Assembly: GCA_045124505.1 (NCBI GenBank)
Contig: JBGVLZ010000024.1
Coordinates: 29,475 to 93,474 of the forward strand
Direction of reading: 5' to 3'
DNA: 64,000 bases
From: RGIG7213 sp045124505
GTDB lineage: Bacteria > Bacillota > Clostridia > Oscillospirales > CAG-272
Shown: piece by piece, positions 16,091-24,522 of the stretch
Position numbering within the stretch: the stretch's first letter is position 1
Layout of the letters: every line of letters begins with the position of its first letter
Program-made: the position numbers and the translations under genes
Notes under the pieces: generated by a model
Database searches by the model: none
What the model saw: only the letters and a program-made list of their open reading frames with translations
What the model was told of the DNA's origin: nothing

Positions 16091-17011
16091 TTATATTCCC
16101 AACAATCCCTTTGCCGTAATTTTATCGGCGCTTATTGCTTTTTTTAATTCGTCGATTGATGGGAATTTGCGCTCGGGGCGTATGAAATGCAAAAATTCGA
16201 CTCTGATTTCCCTGTCGTACAGATCTCCGCTGTATCCGAAAATATGCGTTTCGGAATTTACGCACACATCGCCTTCGCAAACCGACGGGCGCACGCCGAC
16301 GTTTGAAACACCGCCGTATCTTTCGCCGTCGATTATCACACGGCACGCATAAACACCGTATTTCGGCACGATGTGATCTGGCGGGAAGTTCTGGTTTATC
16401 GTCGGGGAATCAATGGTACGTCCGAGGTGTCTGCCGTGGACGACGGGCAGACACACGGAAAACGGACGGCCGAGATACTTTTCTATTTGTTCGGGCTTGC
16501 CGTCTGTAATGAGCGATCTTATAAGCGATGAGCTGACAGTCACCCCGTCAACCTCAAAGGGCGGCATGATACAGGTGTGCTTTCCGTTTTGCTCCATCAG
16601 CTCTTTGAGTGTGGTGCAGTCGCCCTGCGCTCCCTTTCCGAAGCGGAAATTGAAGCCGCATACGGCACATTCGGCATGGCAGTCCTTTATAAGTATATCC
16701 TTTACAAATTCCTCACATGAAAGAAAGCAGACGTCGTCAAAATCGTAAAGTATCAGGTAATCTATACCGCATTTGGCTGTAAGTGTGCGTCTTTCGGCAG
16801 GAAGCGTGATGCATCTTCCCCTGTTTTTCGGGGAAAAGCCGTCAAAGCTCCAAACCGCACTTTTTGTGCCGAGTGCTTCGGCTTTTTTCTTTACACATTC
16901 AAAAAGCGATGTGTGGCCCTTGTGAACACCGTCGAAATTGCCTACGGCAATAGAAGTGCTTTCGGGTACTTCTTTTATCTCCGTGTTTGTTTTAAGATCT
17001 ATGATTTTCAT
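16091..17011 (-). CDS. ribF: bifunctional riboflavin kinase / FAD synthetase
   Basis: RibF converts riboflavin to FMN and then FAD. The 306-residue product has an N-terminal nucleotidyltransferase domain with GNFDGVHKGHTSLF (the HxGH-type site) and a C-terminal flavokinase domain (PTINQNFPPDHIVPKYGVYAC, GVSNVGVRPSV, FLHFIRPERKF). Length and domain order are normal. Between rsmG and the transposase gene, spaced by one base on each side, it belongs to the same transcript. Confidence 0.96.
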   Translation of the reverse strand: MKIIDLKTNTEIKEVPESTSIAVGNFDGVHKGHTSLFECVKKKAEALGTKSAVWSFDGFSPKNRGRCITLPAERRTLTAKCGIDYLILYDFDDVCFLSCEEFVKDILIKDCHAECAVCGFNFRFGKGAQGDCTTLKELMEQNGKHTCIMPPFEVDGVTVSSSLIRSLITDGKPEQIEKYLGRPFSVCLPVVHGRHLGRTIDSPTINQNFPPDHIVPKYGVYACRVIIDGERYGGVSNVGVRPSVCEGDVCVNSETHIFGYSGDLYDREIRVEFLHFIRPERKFPSIDELKKAISADKITAKGLLGI

Positions 17012-17012
17012 A

Positions 17013-17744
17013 TCAGATAAGCGGTTTCGCCTTTATATTACTGAATTTTCTGGGGTAAGTCTTCGGTGTTTCAGATGCTTTTCTGACACGTATGATCGTT
17101 CTGAAAAGCTCCTCTTTACCGTCTGTAAGTGTCTTTTCCGAAACGCCGTCAAGCGTTCCGCCGAGCCTTGTAAAGGTGTTTTTGCACATCTGCAGCTCAT
17201 CACGGCTGTCGGCTTTCATCGCACAGAACAAACCGCCCTTCTTGACAAACGGCAGGCAAAGCTCCGATAAAACGGGGAGCGATGCCACGGCTCTTGCACA
17301 GGCAAAGTCAAACGATTCACGCAGTTCGCCGTTTGCGATCTCCTCAGCACGGCCGTGAAGCGTTGAAATATTCGGCAGAGCAAGCGTTTTTGCCATAAGG
17401 TCGATAAACGTCAGCTTTTTTGCCGTTGAGTCAAGGGATATCACCCTCACGTCATCACGCAGTATTGCAAGCGGTAAGGACGGAAATCCGCCGCCGGCGC
17501 CTACGTCAATAACTCTTGCGCCCTCGGGCACAAAAGGACACAGCAAAGCACAGTCGGCAAGATGCTTTAAAATAATGCCGTCCGTGTCGGTGATAGCCGT
17601 TAAATTTACGTTTTTTCCGTATTCTGTAAGATTTTCGGATAAAGCAAACAGCTTTTCCGTTTTTTCCTCGCTCGGTATATCAATACCGGAAAGGGTAAAT
17701 ACGTTTATGAGTTTTTCTTTGAATTGTAAATATGTTGTGTTCAT
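17013..17744 (-). CDS. rsmG: 16S rRNA (guanine-527-N7) methyltransferase
   Basis: RsmG (GidB) methylates N7 of G527 in 16S rRNA. The 243-residue product contains the SAM-binding motif DVGAGGGFPSLPLAI and the family segment FDFACARAVASLPVLSELCLPFVKKGG. It is the first gene of the minus-strand operon; ribF starts one base after its stop. In many Firmicutes rsmG lies near the origin, as here. Confidence 0.96.
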   Translation of the reverse strand: MNTTYLQFKEKLINVFTLSGIDIPSEEKTEKLFALSENLTEYGKNVNLTAITDTDGIILKHLADCALLCPFVPEGARVIDVGAGGGFPSLPLAILRDDVRVISLDSTAKKLTFIDLMAKTLALPNISTLHGRAEEIANGELRESFDFACARAVASLPVLSELCLPFVKKGGLFCAMKADSRDELQMCKNTFTRLGGTLDGVSEKTLTDGKEELFRTIIRVRKASETPKTYPRKFSNIKAKPLI

Positions 17745-17759
17745 AATTTTTTGTTCATT

Positions 17760-18583
17760 TCATTCGGGGGATAAATAATTGAAAATTGAAAATGGTGATG
17801 GTGCAAATCCGTTTTTGTTCGTTTTATTAAGGACGCCGTACTTTGCGAATTATTGGGTTTATTTTCACAAAATCGGGCGTGATGGCGCATCCGGACCCCC
17901 CACCGGGGGATGCGCATATTTCCTGCGGAAATATTTTCATTTTTTATTATACGGTCTGTATATTCGGGGTGATGCGGTAGGGGCGTGATTCAAGCAGTTG
18001 GCAAAGCCAACTGCATCCGCCCGTTTGAAACCCATTTTATTTAGATAATAGATAATAGAGAAAAGAGAATAGATAATAGATGTTGTAGGGGACGGCGCCC
18101 TCGACGTCCCGTTTGAAACCCATTTAATCCGACACCTCATCCGTCAGGCTTCGCCTGACACCTTCCCCCACTGGGGAAGGCTGTTTAATGCGGACGTGCG
18201 ATGCACGCCCCTACGGGTTGTATATTCGGGGTGGTGCCTGTAGGGGCGGTTCACGAACCGCCCGTACCAAACCCATTTAATCTGACACCTCATCCACCCG
18301 AGTTACACAACTTGTTGTGTAATCTCGTTGTCCCACCTATCTCCCATCACTTGACTTCGTCAAGTGGCTGGAGAAGGCTTTTCATACGGACGTGCGATGC
18401 ACGCCCCTACGGGAGGCGTTTAATTCGGACGATTTACAAATCGCCCCTACGGTCTGTATATTCGGGGTGGTGCCGTAGGGGACGACGTCCTCGACGTCCC
18501 GTTTCAAACCCATTTTATTTAGATAATAGATAATAGATAATAGATAATAGATAACAGAGAATAGATGTTGTAGGGAAAGGCGG
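17760..18583. repeat. Long intergenic palindromic repeat mosaic
   Basis: About 800 bases without a credible gene. Modules include the GATGCGCATATTTCCTGCGG unit (about 17880-17940), AGATAATAG heptamer runs (about 18040-18080 and 18519-18567), GACACCTCATCC modules (about 18132 and 18283), GTGCGATGCAC units (about 18196 and 18391), GGTTCACGAACC (about 18247), TTACACAACTTGTTGTGTAA (18303-18322) and CACTTGACTTCGTCAAGTG (18349-18367). Reading frames across it only translate repeats. Confidence 0.9.
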
Positions 18584-20770
18584 TTATATATTGATTATGT
18601 TAACACCGGGGAACGATTCGGACAAGGAGCTCTCACGGCCGTGGCAGGTGAACACTATCGGCTGCAGCCATTTCATCTTGCCCATGGAAATCAGCGTTGC
18701 GATTATATTTGTCAGCCTTTCCGAGTCTATTCTTGCAAACGTATCGTCAAATATCATCGGGGGCTTTTCGTCACGGTACAGTATATCGGTCAGGGCAAAG
18801 CGTAAGCACAGATATGCAAGGTCGCCCGTGCCCGCACTGAAGGAGGATAAAGGACGTGAATTTCCGTTTTCGGTGAATGTTATTCCGTATTCTCCGTCGA
18901 TGCCGAGCGATGTGTACTTACCGCCCGACAGCTTTTCCATAAATCCGCCTGCTATTTTCGCAAGCTTCGGGGAAACTCCGTCACGCAGAGTTTTCGATGC
19001 ATTTTCAAGCGATTCATATGCAAGGATGCATGCCTTGTATTCTGATACAGCCTCGGAATAAAGCGGACGGAGCGACGACAGCTCATCTGCAATAGCTGCA
19101 GGGTCCTTGACTGTTGCGGACAAAGCGGAAAATTCCTTTTCAAGGGAAAGTATCTTTTCGTTGAGCGATTCTGTCGCCTTTTGTAAAAACGTAAGTCTGC
19201 GCTTTTGCTCTGCAGGGTCAAAGCCCTCGACCTCGCCCAGCTTCAGCTTGCCTTTTATCTTCGACTTCATTTCATCGATGCTTATAGATTCTGTTTCACG
19301 GCTGAGCGTTTCTGCGGCAAACAGCTTCTTTTCATATTCGTAATGTGCATTTGCAAGTGCGTTTATTGCCGCCTGCGCCTCGTCTGCCGCATCCGATACG
19401 GATGTTTCGGTTATCTGACCGACGGGACGGTATACGTCAGTTGTATCTTCTATGTCATGCTCCGTTTTGGCAATTCTTGCCCTGATATCACTGCATTTTG
19501 TGCCTGCGTTTTCTATCTTAAGGCGGAGTCTTGTGATCTCACGCTCACGCTCGTCAATGCCGTCAAGTATCTCCGAAAGCTCACCCTCGGAATTACATCC
19601 GAATTTTGCGGGGAATTCGTCAATAAGCTTCTTTTTCTTATTCGCCATTACCAAAAGTGCGATGCCAAGCGGGAACAAAACGATGAGCACAAGACATATT
19701 ATTCCGAAAATAAGGAGCTTTTTGCGCTGTTTTTTAAGTGCGGAAAGCTGTTCTTCAACGCTTGACTTACCGCCCTCTGCGTTGATCTTATCGATCACTT
19801 CAGCCTCGTCGAGGAATGACGAAAGCTCATTTTCCGCTTTTTTGAATTCATCCTCGGCAAATTTCAGTTCATTCCGCCGTTCATTTATCTCATTCTGGAG
19901 CGAATAAAGCCGTGACACGTATGCGCTGTCGGGGAAAAATCCGTCTTTTGAAAGGGATTCTTCAAGCTCGTCACGCTTTGCCTTTGCAATTCTTGCTTCA
20001 TCTGCAAGCTCCGCTGTTCTTTGCTTGCGTTCAATGGCGGAATACGCCTCGTATTCCTCAAGCTTTGCTGAAAGCTCCTCTGTATTTTTGATGTTTTCTT
20101 CCTTTTTCTGCTTTGACTGACGGAGCTTGTCCTCAAGCTCAAACACGGCTTCGTTTGCACGTCTGCATTCGGCTTCTTTTACTTCGAGGGAGGCTATTTT
20201 TTCTCCAAGCTCATATATAAGTCCGCCTTTTTTGTTTTTGTAAAGCAGAGATGTGCGCACCTCGTCTATCTTTTTGAGTGCTTTTGAGGTGTTCGTCACC
20301 TCATCTGCGGAAAACAGAATGTTTTCCACAGCGTCGGAAAGCTTTGCGCCGTCAACGTATGCGCCGTTTATCTGACCGACAAAAACGGTGCTTGAAAATA
20401 CCTTTTCGTTAACTCCCAGGAATACCTCATGCGGGGCTGAATCCTTAAAAGCCACAGCGCCTGTTTCACAGTCGGTTACGGTTACTTCCTCTTTTACGCC
20501 CTTTTGCAAAAGCACAAGATCACGGCGAACCGTGTAGTCCTTACCGCTGTGCGACAGCTTTATGTAACCGCCCGCTGTGTTTTTGCCCCACGGGAAATAT
20601 TTTGTTCTCTCCTTCGAATCAAGTCCGTAGAAGATGAATTTTATAAACGCACCGAGCGTTGACTTGCCCGCTTCGTTCTTACCCTCGATTATATTAAGAC
20701 CGTCGGAAAGCTCTATGTCGGTATCACAGAATTTACCGAAATTATCTATGTGTATCTTCTTTATTACCAT
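18584..20770 (-). CDS. yhaN: YhaN/Rad50-like SMC-type ATPase
   Basis: The 728-residue product has a Walker A GKNEAGKST at residues 30-38, a long coiled-coil middle (about 170-560) interrupted by a hydrophobic segment (LLIFGIICLVLIVLFPLGIALLV) followed by KKKK, and a C-terminal signature SSFSAGTGDLAYLCLRFAL with Walker B PMIFDDTFARID. This is the YhaN family, shorter than SbcC, with an unusual membrane segment. The partner, nine bases upstream on the same strand, is a YhaO-like Mre11 phosphoesterase. The pair probably forms a nuclease complex acting on DNA ends or replication intermediates; the exact substrate is not shown by the sequence. Confidence 0.88.
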   Translation of the reverse strand: MVIKKIHIDNFGKFCDTDIELSDGLNIIEGKNEAGKSTLGAFIKFIFYGLDSKERTKYFPWGKNTAGGYIKLSHSGKDYTVRRDLVLLQKGVKEEVTVTDCETGAVAFKDSAPHEVFLGVNEKVFSSTVFVGQINGAYVDGAKLSDAVENILFSADEVTNTSKALKKIDEVRTSLLYKNKKGGLIYELGEKIASLEVKEAECRRANEAVFELEDKLRQSKQKKEENIKNTEELSAKLEEYEAYSAIERKQRTAELADEARIAKAKRDELEESLSKDGFFPDSAYVSRLYSLQNEINERRNELKFAEDEFKKAENELSSFLDEAEVIDKINAEGGKSSVEEQLSALKKQRKKLLIFGIICLVLIVLFPLGIALLVMANKKKKLIDEFPAKFGCNSEGELSEILDGIDEREREITRLRLKIENAGTKCSDIRARIAKTEHDIEDTTDVYRPVGQITETSVSDAADEAQAAINALANAHYEYEKKLFAAETLSRETESISIDEMKSKIKGKLKLGEVEGFDPAEQKRRLTFLQKATESLNEKILSLEKEFSALSATVKDPAAIADELSSLRPLYSEAVSEYKACILAYESLENASKTLRDGVSPKLAKIAGGFMEKLSGGKYTSLGIDGEYGITFTENGNSRPLSSFSAGTGDLAYLCLRFALTDILYRDEKPPMIFDDTFARIDSERLTNIIATLISMGKMKWLQPIVFTCHGRESSLSESFPGVNIINI

Positions 20771-20779
20771 GATAACCTC

Positions 20780-21892
20780 CTACATTCTGTAAAGTGCTGA
20801 CAGTCCCAGACGGAGCGCACGCTCAGCACACGCTCTTTCATCGGGATCGGATGACTGAAGCTTTTCTTTAAGCTCACTGTAAAATGCGCCTCTTATCGTC
20901 GGATCGTTTTCCAAGTCCGCAATTTCGGGTGCAGGGCGTGTTTTGTCATGCACCTCTATATAATAAACTCCTGTGACGGATTCCTCAATTGCCGTTGTTG
21001 AAATAATAAGCGTCGGGGAAACGTCGCCTGTTAAGGTCACACGAAGCGTCGTGTCAGCATCAAATTTGTTTTCTTTTACGGCATTATTGACCGCATCTGT
21101 GACGGCGGGGAAATTTTCCGCACCGCTTACGTCTACCGTTATTTTTTCATAATGGCGCTTTGTCATTGGCTTTGCGGCAAACTCACCTCTGAAAATGCCG
21201 TTTTCCTTGTCGAAAATTGCAAGAATAACGGATTTTTTACCGCATTCGTCAAAGCCTCGTCCTTCGGGACAGCCGCTGTATGCGTAATACGTATCGCCCG
21301 CCTTCTGTACACCCTGCGAATTGTGTATGTGACCGAGTGCAACGTAGTCAAAGCCCGAATTTTCAATATCCGATACTGTTATCGGACACGTATGCGAGGA
21401 CGGCGTCAGGTCGCCGTGACAGCACAGAATGTTTATTTTTGAGCTGTCCTGCGGCTTTTGTCCCGCAAACGGATTTACAGCCATGGAGTCGCACGTGAAG
21501 GCAAAGCCGTAAACGTCCGTGTTTATATCGTCAAATGAGAATTTTGTAAGCGACGGAGAATTGAAAATGTACACGTTAGGCGGAAACTTCAGCTTTGCAT
21601 AAGGGGAATTTTCCGAAAACGGATCGTGATTGCCGGGGGCTATGACGAAACGGCATGACGATGCCTGCTCAAACTCCTTGACGAGCAGGGCAGCTGTGTC
21701 ACGTGTGACGTATTCGGTGTCGAAAATATCGCCCGGCAAAAGCATTAAATCTATTTTTTCGGTGCGTGCGTAAAGCATCATCGAGGTAAACGTGCCTCTT
21801 TGAAGCGCACGGCGTGTATTTGCTTTTTTGACATCGGACAGTGAAAACGGACTGTCAAGATGTATATCTGCGCAGTGTAAGACCTTTATCAT
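20780..21892 (-). CDS. yhaO: YhaO/Mre11-like metallophosphoesterase
   Basis: The 370-residue product starts with calcineurin-like phosphoesterase motifs in order: HCADIHLDSPF, LLPGDIFDTEY, VIAPGNHDPF, CCHGDLT and ALGHIHNSQ. These are the metal ligands of the SbcD/Mre11 family. The C-terminal third would form the capping domain that binds the ATPase partner. It is directly upstream of the YhaN-like gene with a nine-base gap, and downstream of the carboxypeptidase gene by 12 bases. Confidence 0.9.
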   Translation of the reverse strand: MIKVLHCADIHLDSPFSLSDVKKANTRRALQRGTFTSMMLYARTEKIDLMLLPGDIFDTEYVTRDTAALLVKEFEQASSCRFVIAPGNHDPFSENSPYAKLKFPPNVYIFNSPSLTKFSFDDINTDVYGFAFTCDSMAVNPFAGQKPQDSSKINILCCHGDLTPSSHTCPITVSDIENSGFDYVALGHIHNSQGVQKAGDTYYAYSGCPEGRGFDECGKKSVILAIFDKENGIFRGEFAAKPMTKRHYEKITVDVSGAENFPAVTDAVNNAVKENKFDADTTLRVTLTGDVSPTLIISTTAIEESVTGVYYIEVHDKTRPAPEIADLENDPTIRGAFYSELKEKLQSSDPDERACAERALRLGLSALYRM

Positions 21893-21904
21893 ATCTGACC
21901 TTTC

Positions 21905-22927
21905 TTATCTTGTGCCCAGCACGGCGGCAAACAGTGCCTTGGCATCATGGAATTTTCCGTTCGAATCGGGGTGGCGGAATACGCATGCAATAAGCTTTTT
22001 TCCGTCCTTTTCGGCTGAAGCGAGCACACAGTTTCCCGCTTCGCTCGTTGTGCCTGTTTTAAGCCCTGTTGCATACTTGTAATAAGCATCGCTGTTCGGA
22101 TTTATAAGTGCGTTTGTGTTTGTCCACGTTATGTTTTCGCCGCTTGCGTAGTAAAATTTATCCTCAAGCGTCTGTGTGTATTTCATTATGACCTCATTTT
22201 CAAGAGCCATCTTTGCCACGGTGAACATATCACGCATTGTTGTGTAGTGTTCATCATCGTGAAATCCGTCGGGACATGTGAAATGTGAGCCTGTCATTCC
22301 GTGATCCTTTGCAAAGCGGTTCATTTCACGTATAAATACGTTTACTGCTTCCTTCGGGGAGATGCTTTCGTCGTCTGCAATAACACGTCCGACACCTGCG
22401 GCTACAACGTATGCCGCATCGTTGCCCGATTTCATGAGCATACCCGCAATAAGCGTGTCAAGCTTCAGCTTGTGCCCACGGAGTATGTACGCAAGCGATG
22501 AGCCGGGCTGTACAAGCTCAAGCTCATTCCCCGCTTTGAAAACCGTCTTTTCGGGATCGCAGTATTTAAGCGCAACGAGAGCTGTTATAAGCTTTGTCGT
22601 GCTGGCAGGGTATATTTTTGTGTCAAGTCCGCCCTTTTCGTAAAGCACGGTCGAGGTGCTAACGTCGAGAAGTGCGGCGTATTCGGCATCTATCTCACGG
22701 CGAAGCGGAAGCTCGTCCTCCGAAACTACATATCCGCCCGCTTCTGTCATCTCGCCCTGTGTTTCGGGGGCTTGTGTTACCTCGTCGGTTATTTCTTCAG
22801 TTATTTCTTCTGTCGGTGCTGTGCTTGTAACGGTATCATTCGTGCTTGTTTCGCTTTCATTTTTTGAACAGGCTGAAAAGATAAGCAGTGATGCAAGAAC
22901 AACAGGGAATATCCTGAATTTTTTCAT
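21905..22927 (-). CDS. D-alanyl-D-alanine carboxypeptidase lipoprotein
   Basis: Penicillin-binding-protein-type enzyme (peptidase S11) that trims the terminal D-Ala from peptidoglycan stem peptides. The 340-residue product has a lipoprotein signal with lipobox LIFSAC, a Thr/Glu-rich linker (about 22-70), then the active-site motifs SxxK (ASTTKLITAL), SGN (MKSGNDAAY) and KTG (ATGLKTGTTSEAG). It lacks the usual C-terminal amphipathic anchor, which the lipid anchor could replace. A VanY-type function is not supported because all three serine-enzyme motifs are present. Confidence 0.93.
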   Translation of the reverse strand: MKKFRIFPVVLASLLIFSACSKNESETSTNDTVTSTAPTEEITEEITDEVTQAPETQGEMTEAGGYVVSEDELPLRREIDAEYAALLDVSTSTVLYEKGGLDTKIYPASTTKLITALVALKYCDPEKTVFKAGNELELVQPGSSLAYILRGHKLKLDTLIAGMLMKSGNDAAYVVAAGVGRVIADDESISPKEAVNVFIREMNRFAKDHGMTGSHFTCPDGFHDDEHYTTMRDMFTVAKMALENEVIMKYTQTLEDKFYYASGENITWTNTNALINPNSDAYYKYATGLKTGTTSEAGNCVLASAEKDGKKLIACVFRHPDSNGKFHDAKALFAAVLGTR

Positions 22928-22984
22928 ATTTTCTCCTTTTGCCGTAAGGCATTTCCGTGTTGAAAATCAAAATATGTAATAAAT

Positions 22985-23490
22985 AACATAAATACACCCA
23001 CCATTATACCGCATCAAAGCCGTGTTTTAAACCGTTTATATATATAATATTGTAAAAATTTTGAAAAGGAAAAGGTAATGTACAGTGCAAATCCGTTTTT
23101 GTTTGTTTTATGAGGAATGTCGTCCTGTGCGAATTATTGGGTTTATTTTCACAAAATCGGGCGTGATGGCGCATCCGGACCCCCCACCGGGGGATGCGCA
23201 TATTTCCTGCGGAAATATGGTTTTTATTCATTCGGGGTGGTGCCGTAGGGGGAAATAGATAATAGATAATAGAGAAAAGAGAATAGATAATAGATGTTGT
23301 AGGGGACGGCGCCCTCGACGTCCCGTTTGAAACCCGTTTAATCTGACACCTCATCCGTCAGGCTTCGCCTGCCACCTTCTCCCACTGGAGAAGGTTGTTC
23401 ATACGGACGTGCGATGCACGCTCATACGGTATAATGTATCGGTTTTTAAAAAAATTACCGCATCGGGGCAATAATTATAAATATTTATGG
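22985..23490. repeat. Palindromic repeat mosaic between the carboxypeptidase gene and dus
   Basis: No gene seen. It holds the GATGCGCATATTTCCTGCGG unit (about 23160-23220), AGATAATAG heptamers (about 23250-23295), a GTAGGGGACGGCGCC unit, the GACACCTCATCC module with CAGGCTTCGCCTG (about 23344-23390) and a GTGCGATGCAC unit (about 23405). Confidence 0.87.
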
Positions 23491-23544
23491 TGCGGTGTAA
23501 CAATAAATTCACATTCTTTTGGTATAATTTAACGGAGTTTAATT

Positions 23545-24522
23545 ATGAAAATAGGAAATGTAATTTTAAAACACGGAATTTTCTTGGCTCCTATGGCAGG
23601 AGTTACCGATATAACGGCAAGAAAAATATACAAAAAATACGGTGCGGAATACATGACCACGGAAATGGTATCAGCGGCGGCGATGCATTACGGGGATAAA
23701 AAAACATTTGAGCTTGCCGAAATGTCGGCAGACGAATATCCCTGTGCCGTTCAGATATTCGGACATGACCCCGAGATGATGGGGCAAGCGGCAAAAACGC
23801 TTGAAAAAATGGCTGTACCTCCGTGCGCCATCGATATAAATATGGGATGCCCCGTCAAAAAAATAGTTGGCGGCGGAGATGGCTCAGCTTTGATGAAAAG
23901 CCCTGTTTTGACAGGTAAAATAATCGAAAAAACCGTTTTGTCCTGCTCTTTACCGGTGACGGTGAAAATACGTGCAGGCTTTGACAGATCGCATAAAAAT
24001 GCCGTTGAGATCGCAAAAATTGCCGAACAGTCGGGTGCTTCATGCATCTGCGTTCACGGCAGAACACGTGAGGATATGTACATTGACGGAACGGTTGACA
24101 GGGAAATAATTGCCGAGGTAAAGCGTGCTGTAAATATTCCCGTTGTTGCCAACGGTGACATAACGGATGCTGAAAGCTTTGTTGAAATGCTCCGCTATAC
24201 AGGGTGTGACGGCGGTGCCGTCGGCCGTGCGGCTCTTGGCAATCCGTTCATTTTTGAGGAAATAAACGCAAGGCTTGAAGGACGCACCTACACGCCTCCG
24301 ACACCCGAACAAAGACTGACAGGTGCACTTGAGCATATGCGTGCGCTGGTAAAGCGGAAGGGCGCGCTCGGCGTTTTTGAATCACGCAAGCACGTCGGCT
24401 GGTACACAAAGGGTATACGGGGCGGTGCCGCCGTGCGTGAAAAAATAAACCGTGCCGAAACGGCTGAAAAAATGGAGATCATTTTAAAGGAAGCCATGCT
24501 TTCCGTAAAAGGAGAAATATGA
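23545..24522 (+). CDS. dus: tRNA-dihydrouridine synthase
   Basis: Dus enzymes use FMN and NADPH to reduce uridines in the tRNA D-loop. The 325-residue product has the family signatures: LAPMAGVTD at the N-terminus, IDINMGCPVKKI with the catalytic Cys102, SLPVTVKIRAGF, CVHGRTRE and VVANGDITD. The ATG has a GGAG site at a normal distance. The stop overlaps the next start by four bases (ATGA), so it is co-translated with the YfhO-like gene. Confidence 0.96.
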   Translation: MKIGNVILKHGIFLAPMAGVTDITARKIYKKYGAEYMTTEMVSAAAMHYGDKKTFELAEMSADEYPCAVQIFGHDPEMMGQAAKTLEKMAVPPCAIDINMGCPVKKIVGGGDGSALMKSPVLTGKIIEKTVLSCSLPVTVKIRAGFDRSHKNAVEIAKIAEQSGASCICVHGRTREDMYIDGTVDREIIAEVKRAVNIPVVANGDITDAESFVEMLRYTGCDGGAVGRAALGNPFIFEEINARLEGRTYTPPTPEQRLTGALEHMRALVKRKGALGVFESRKHVGWYTKGIRGGAAVREKINRAETAEKMEIILKEAMLSVKGEI

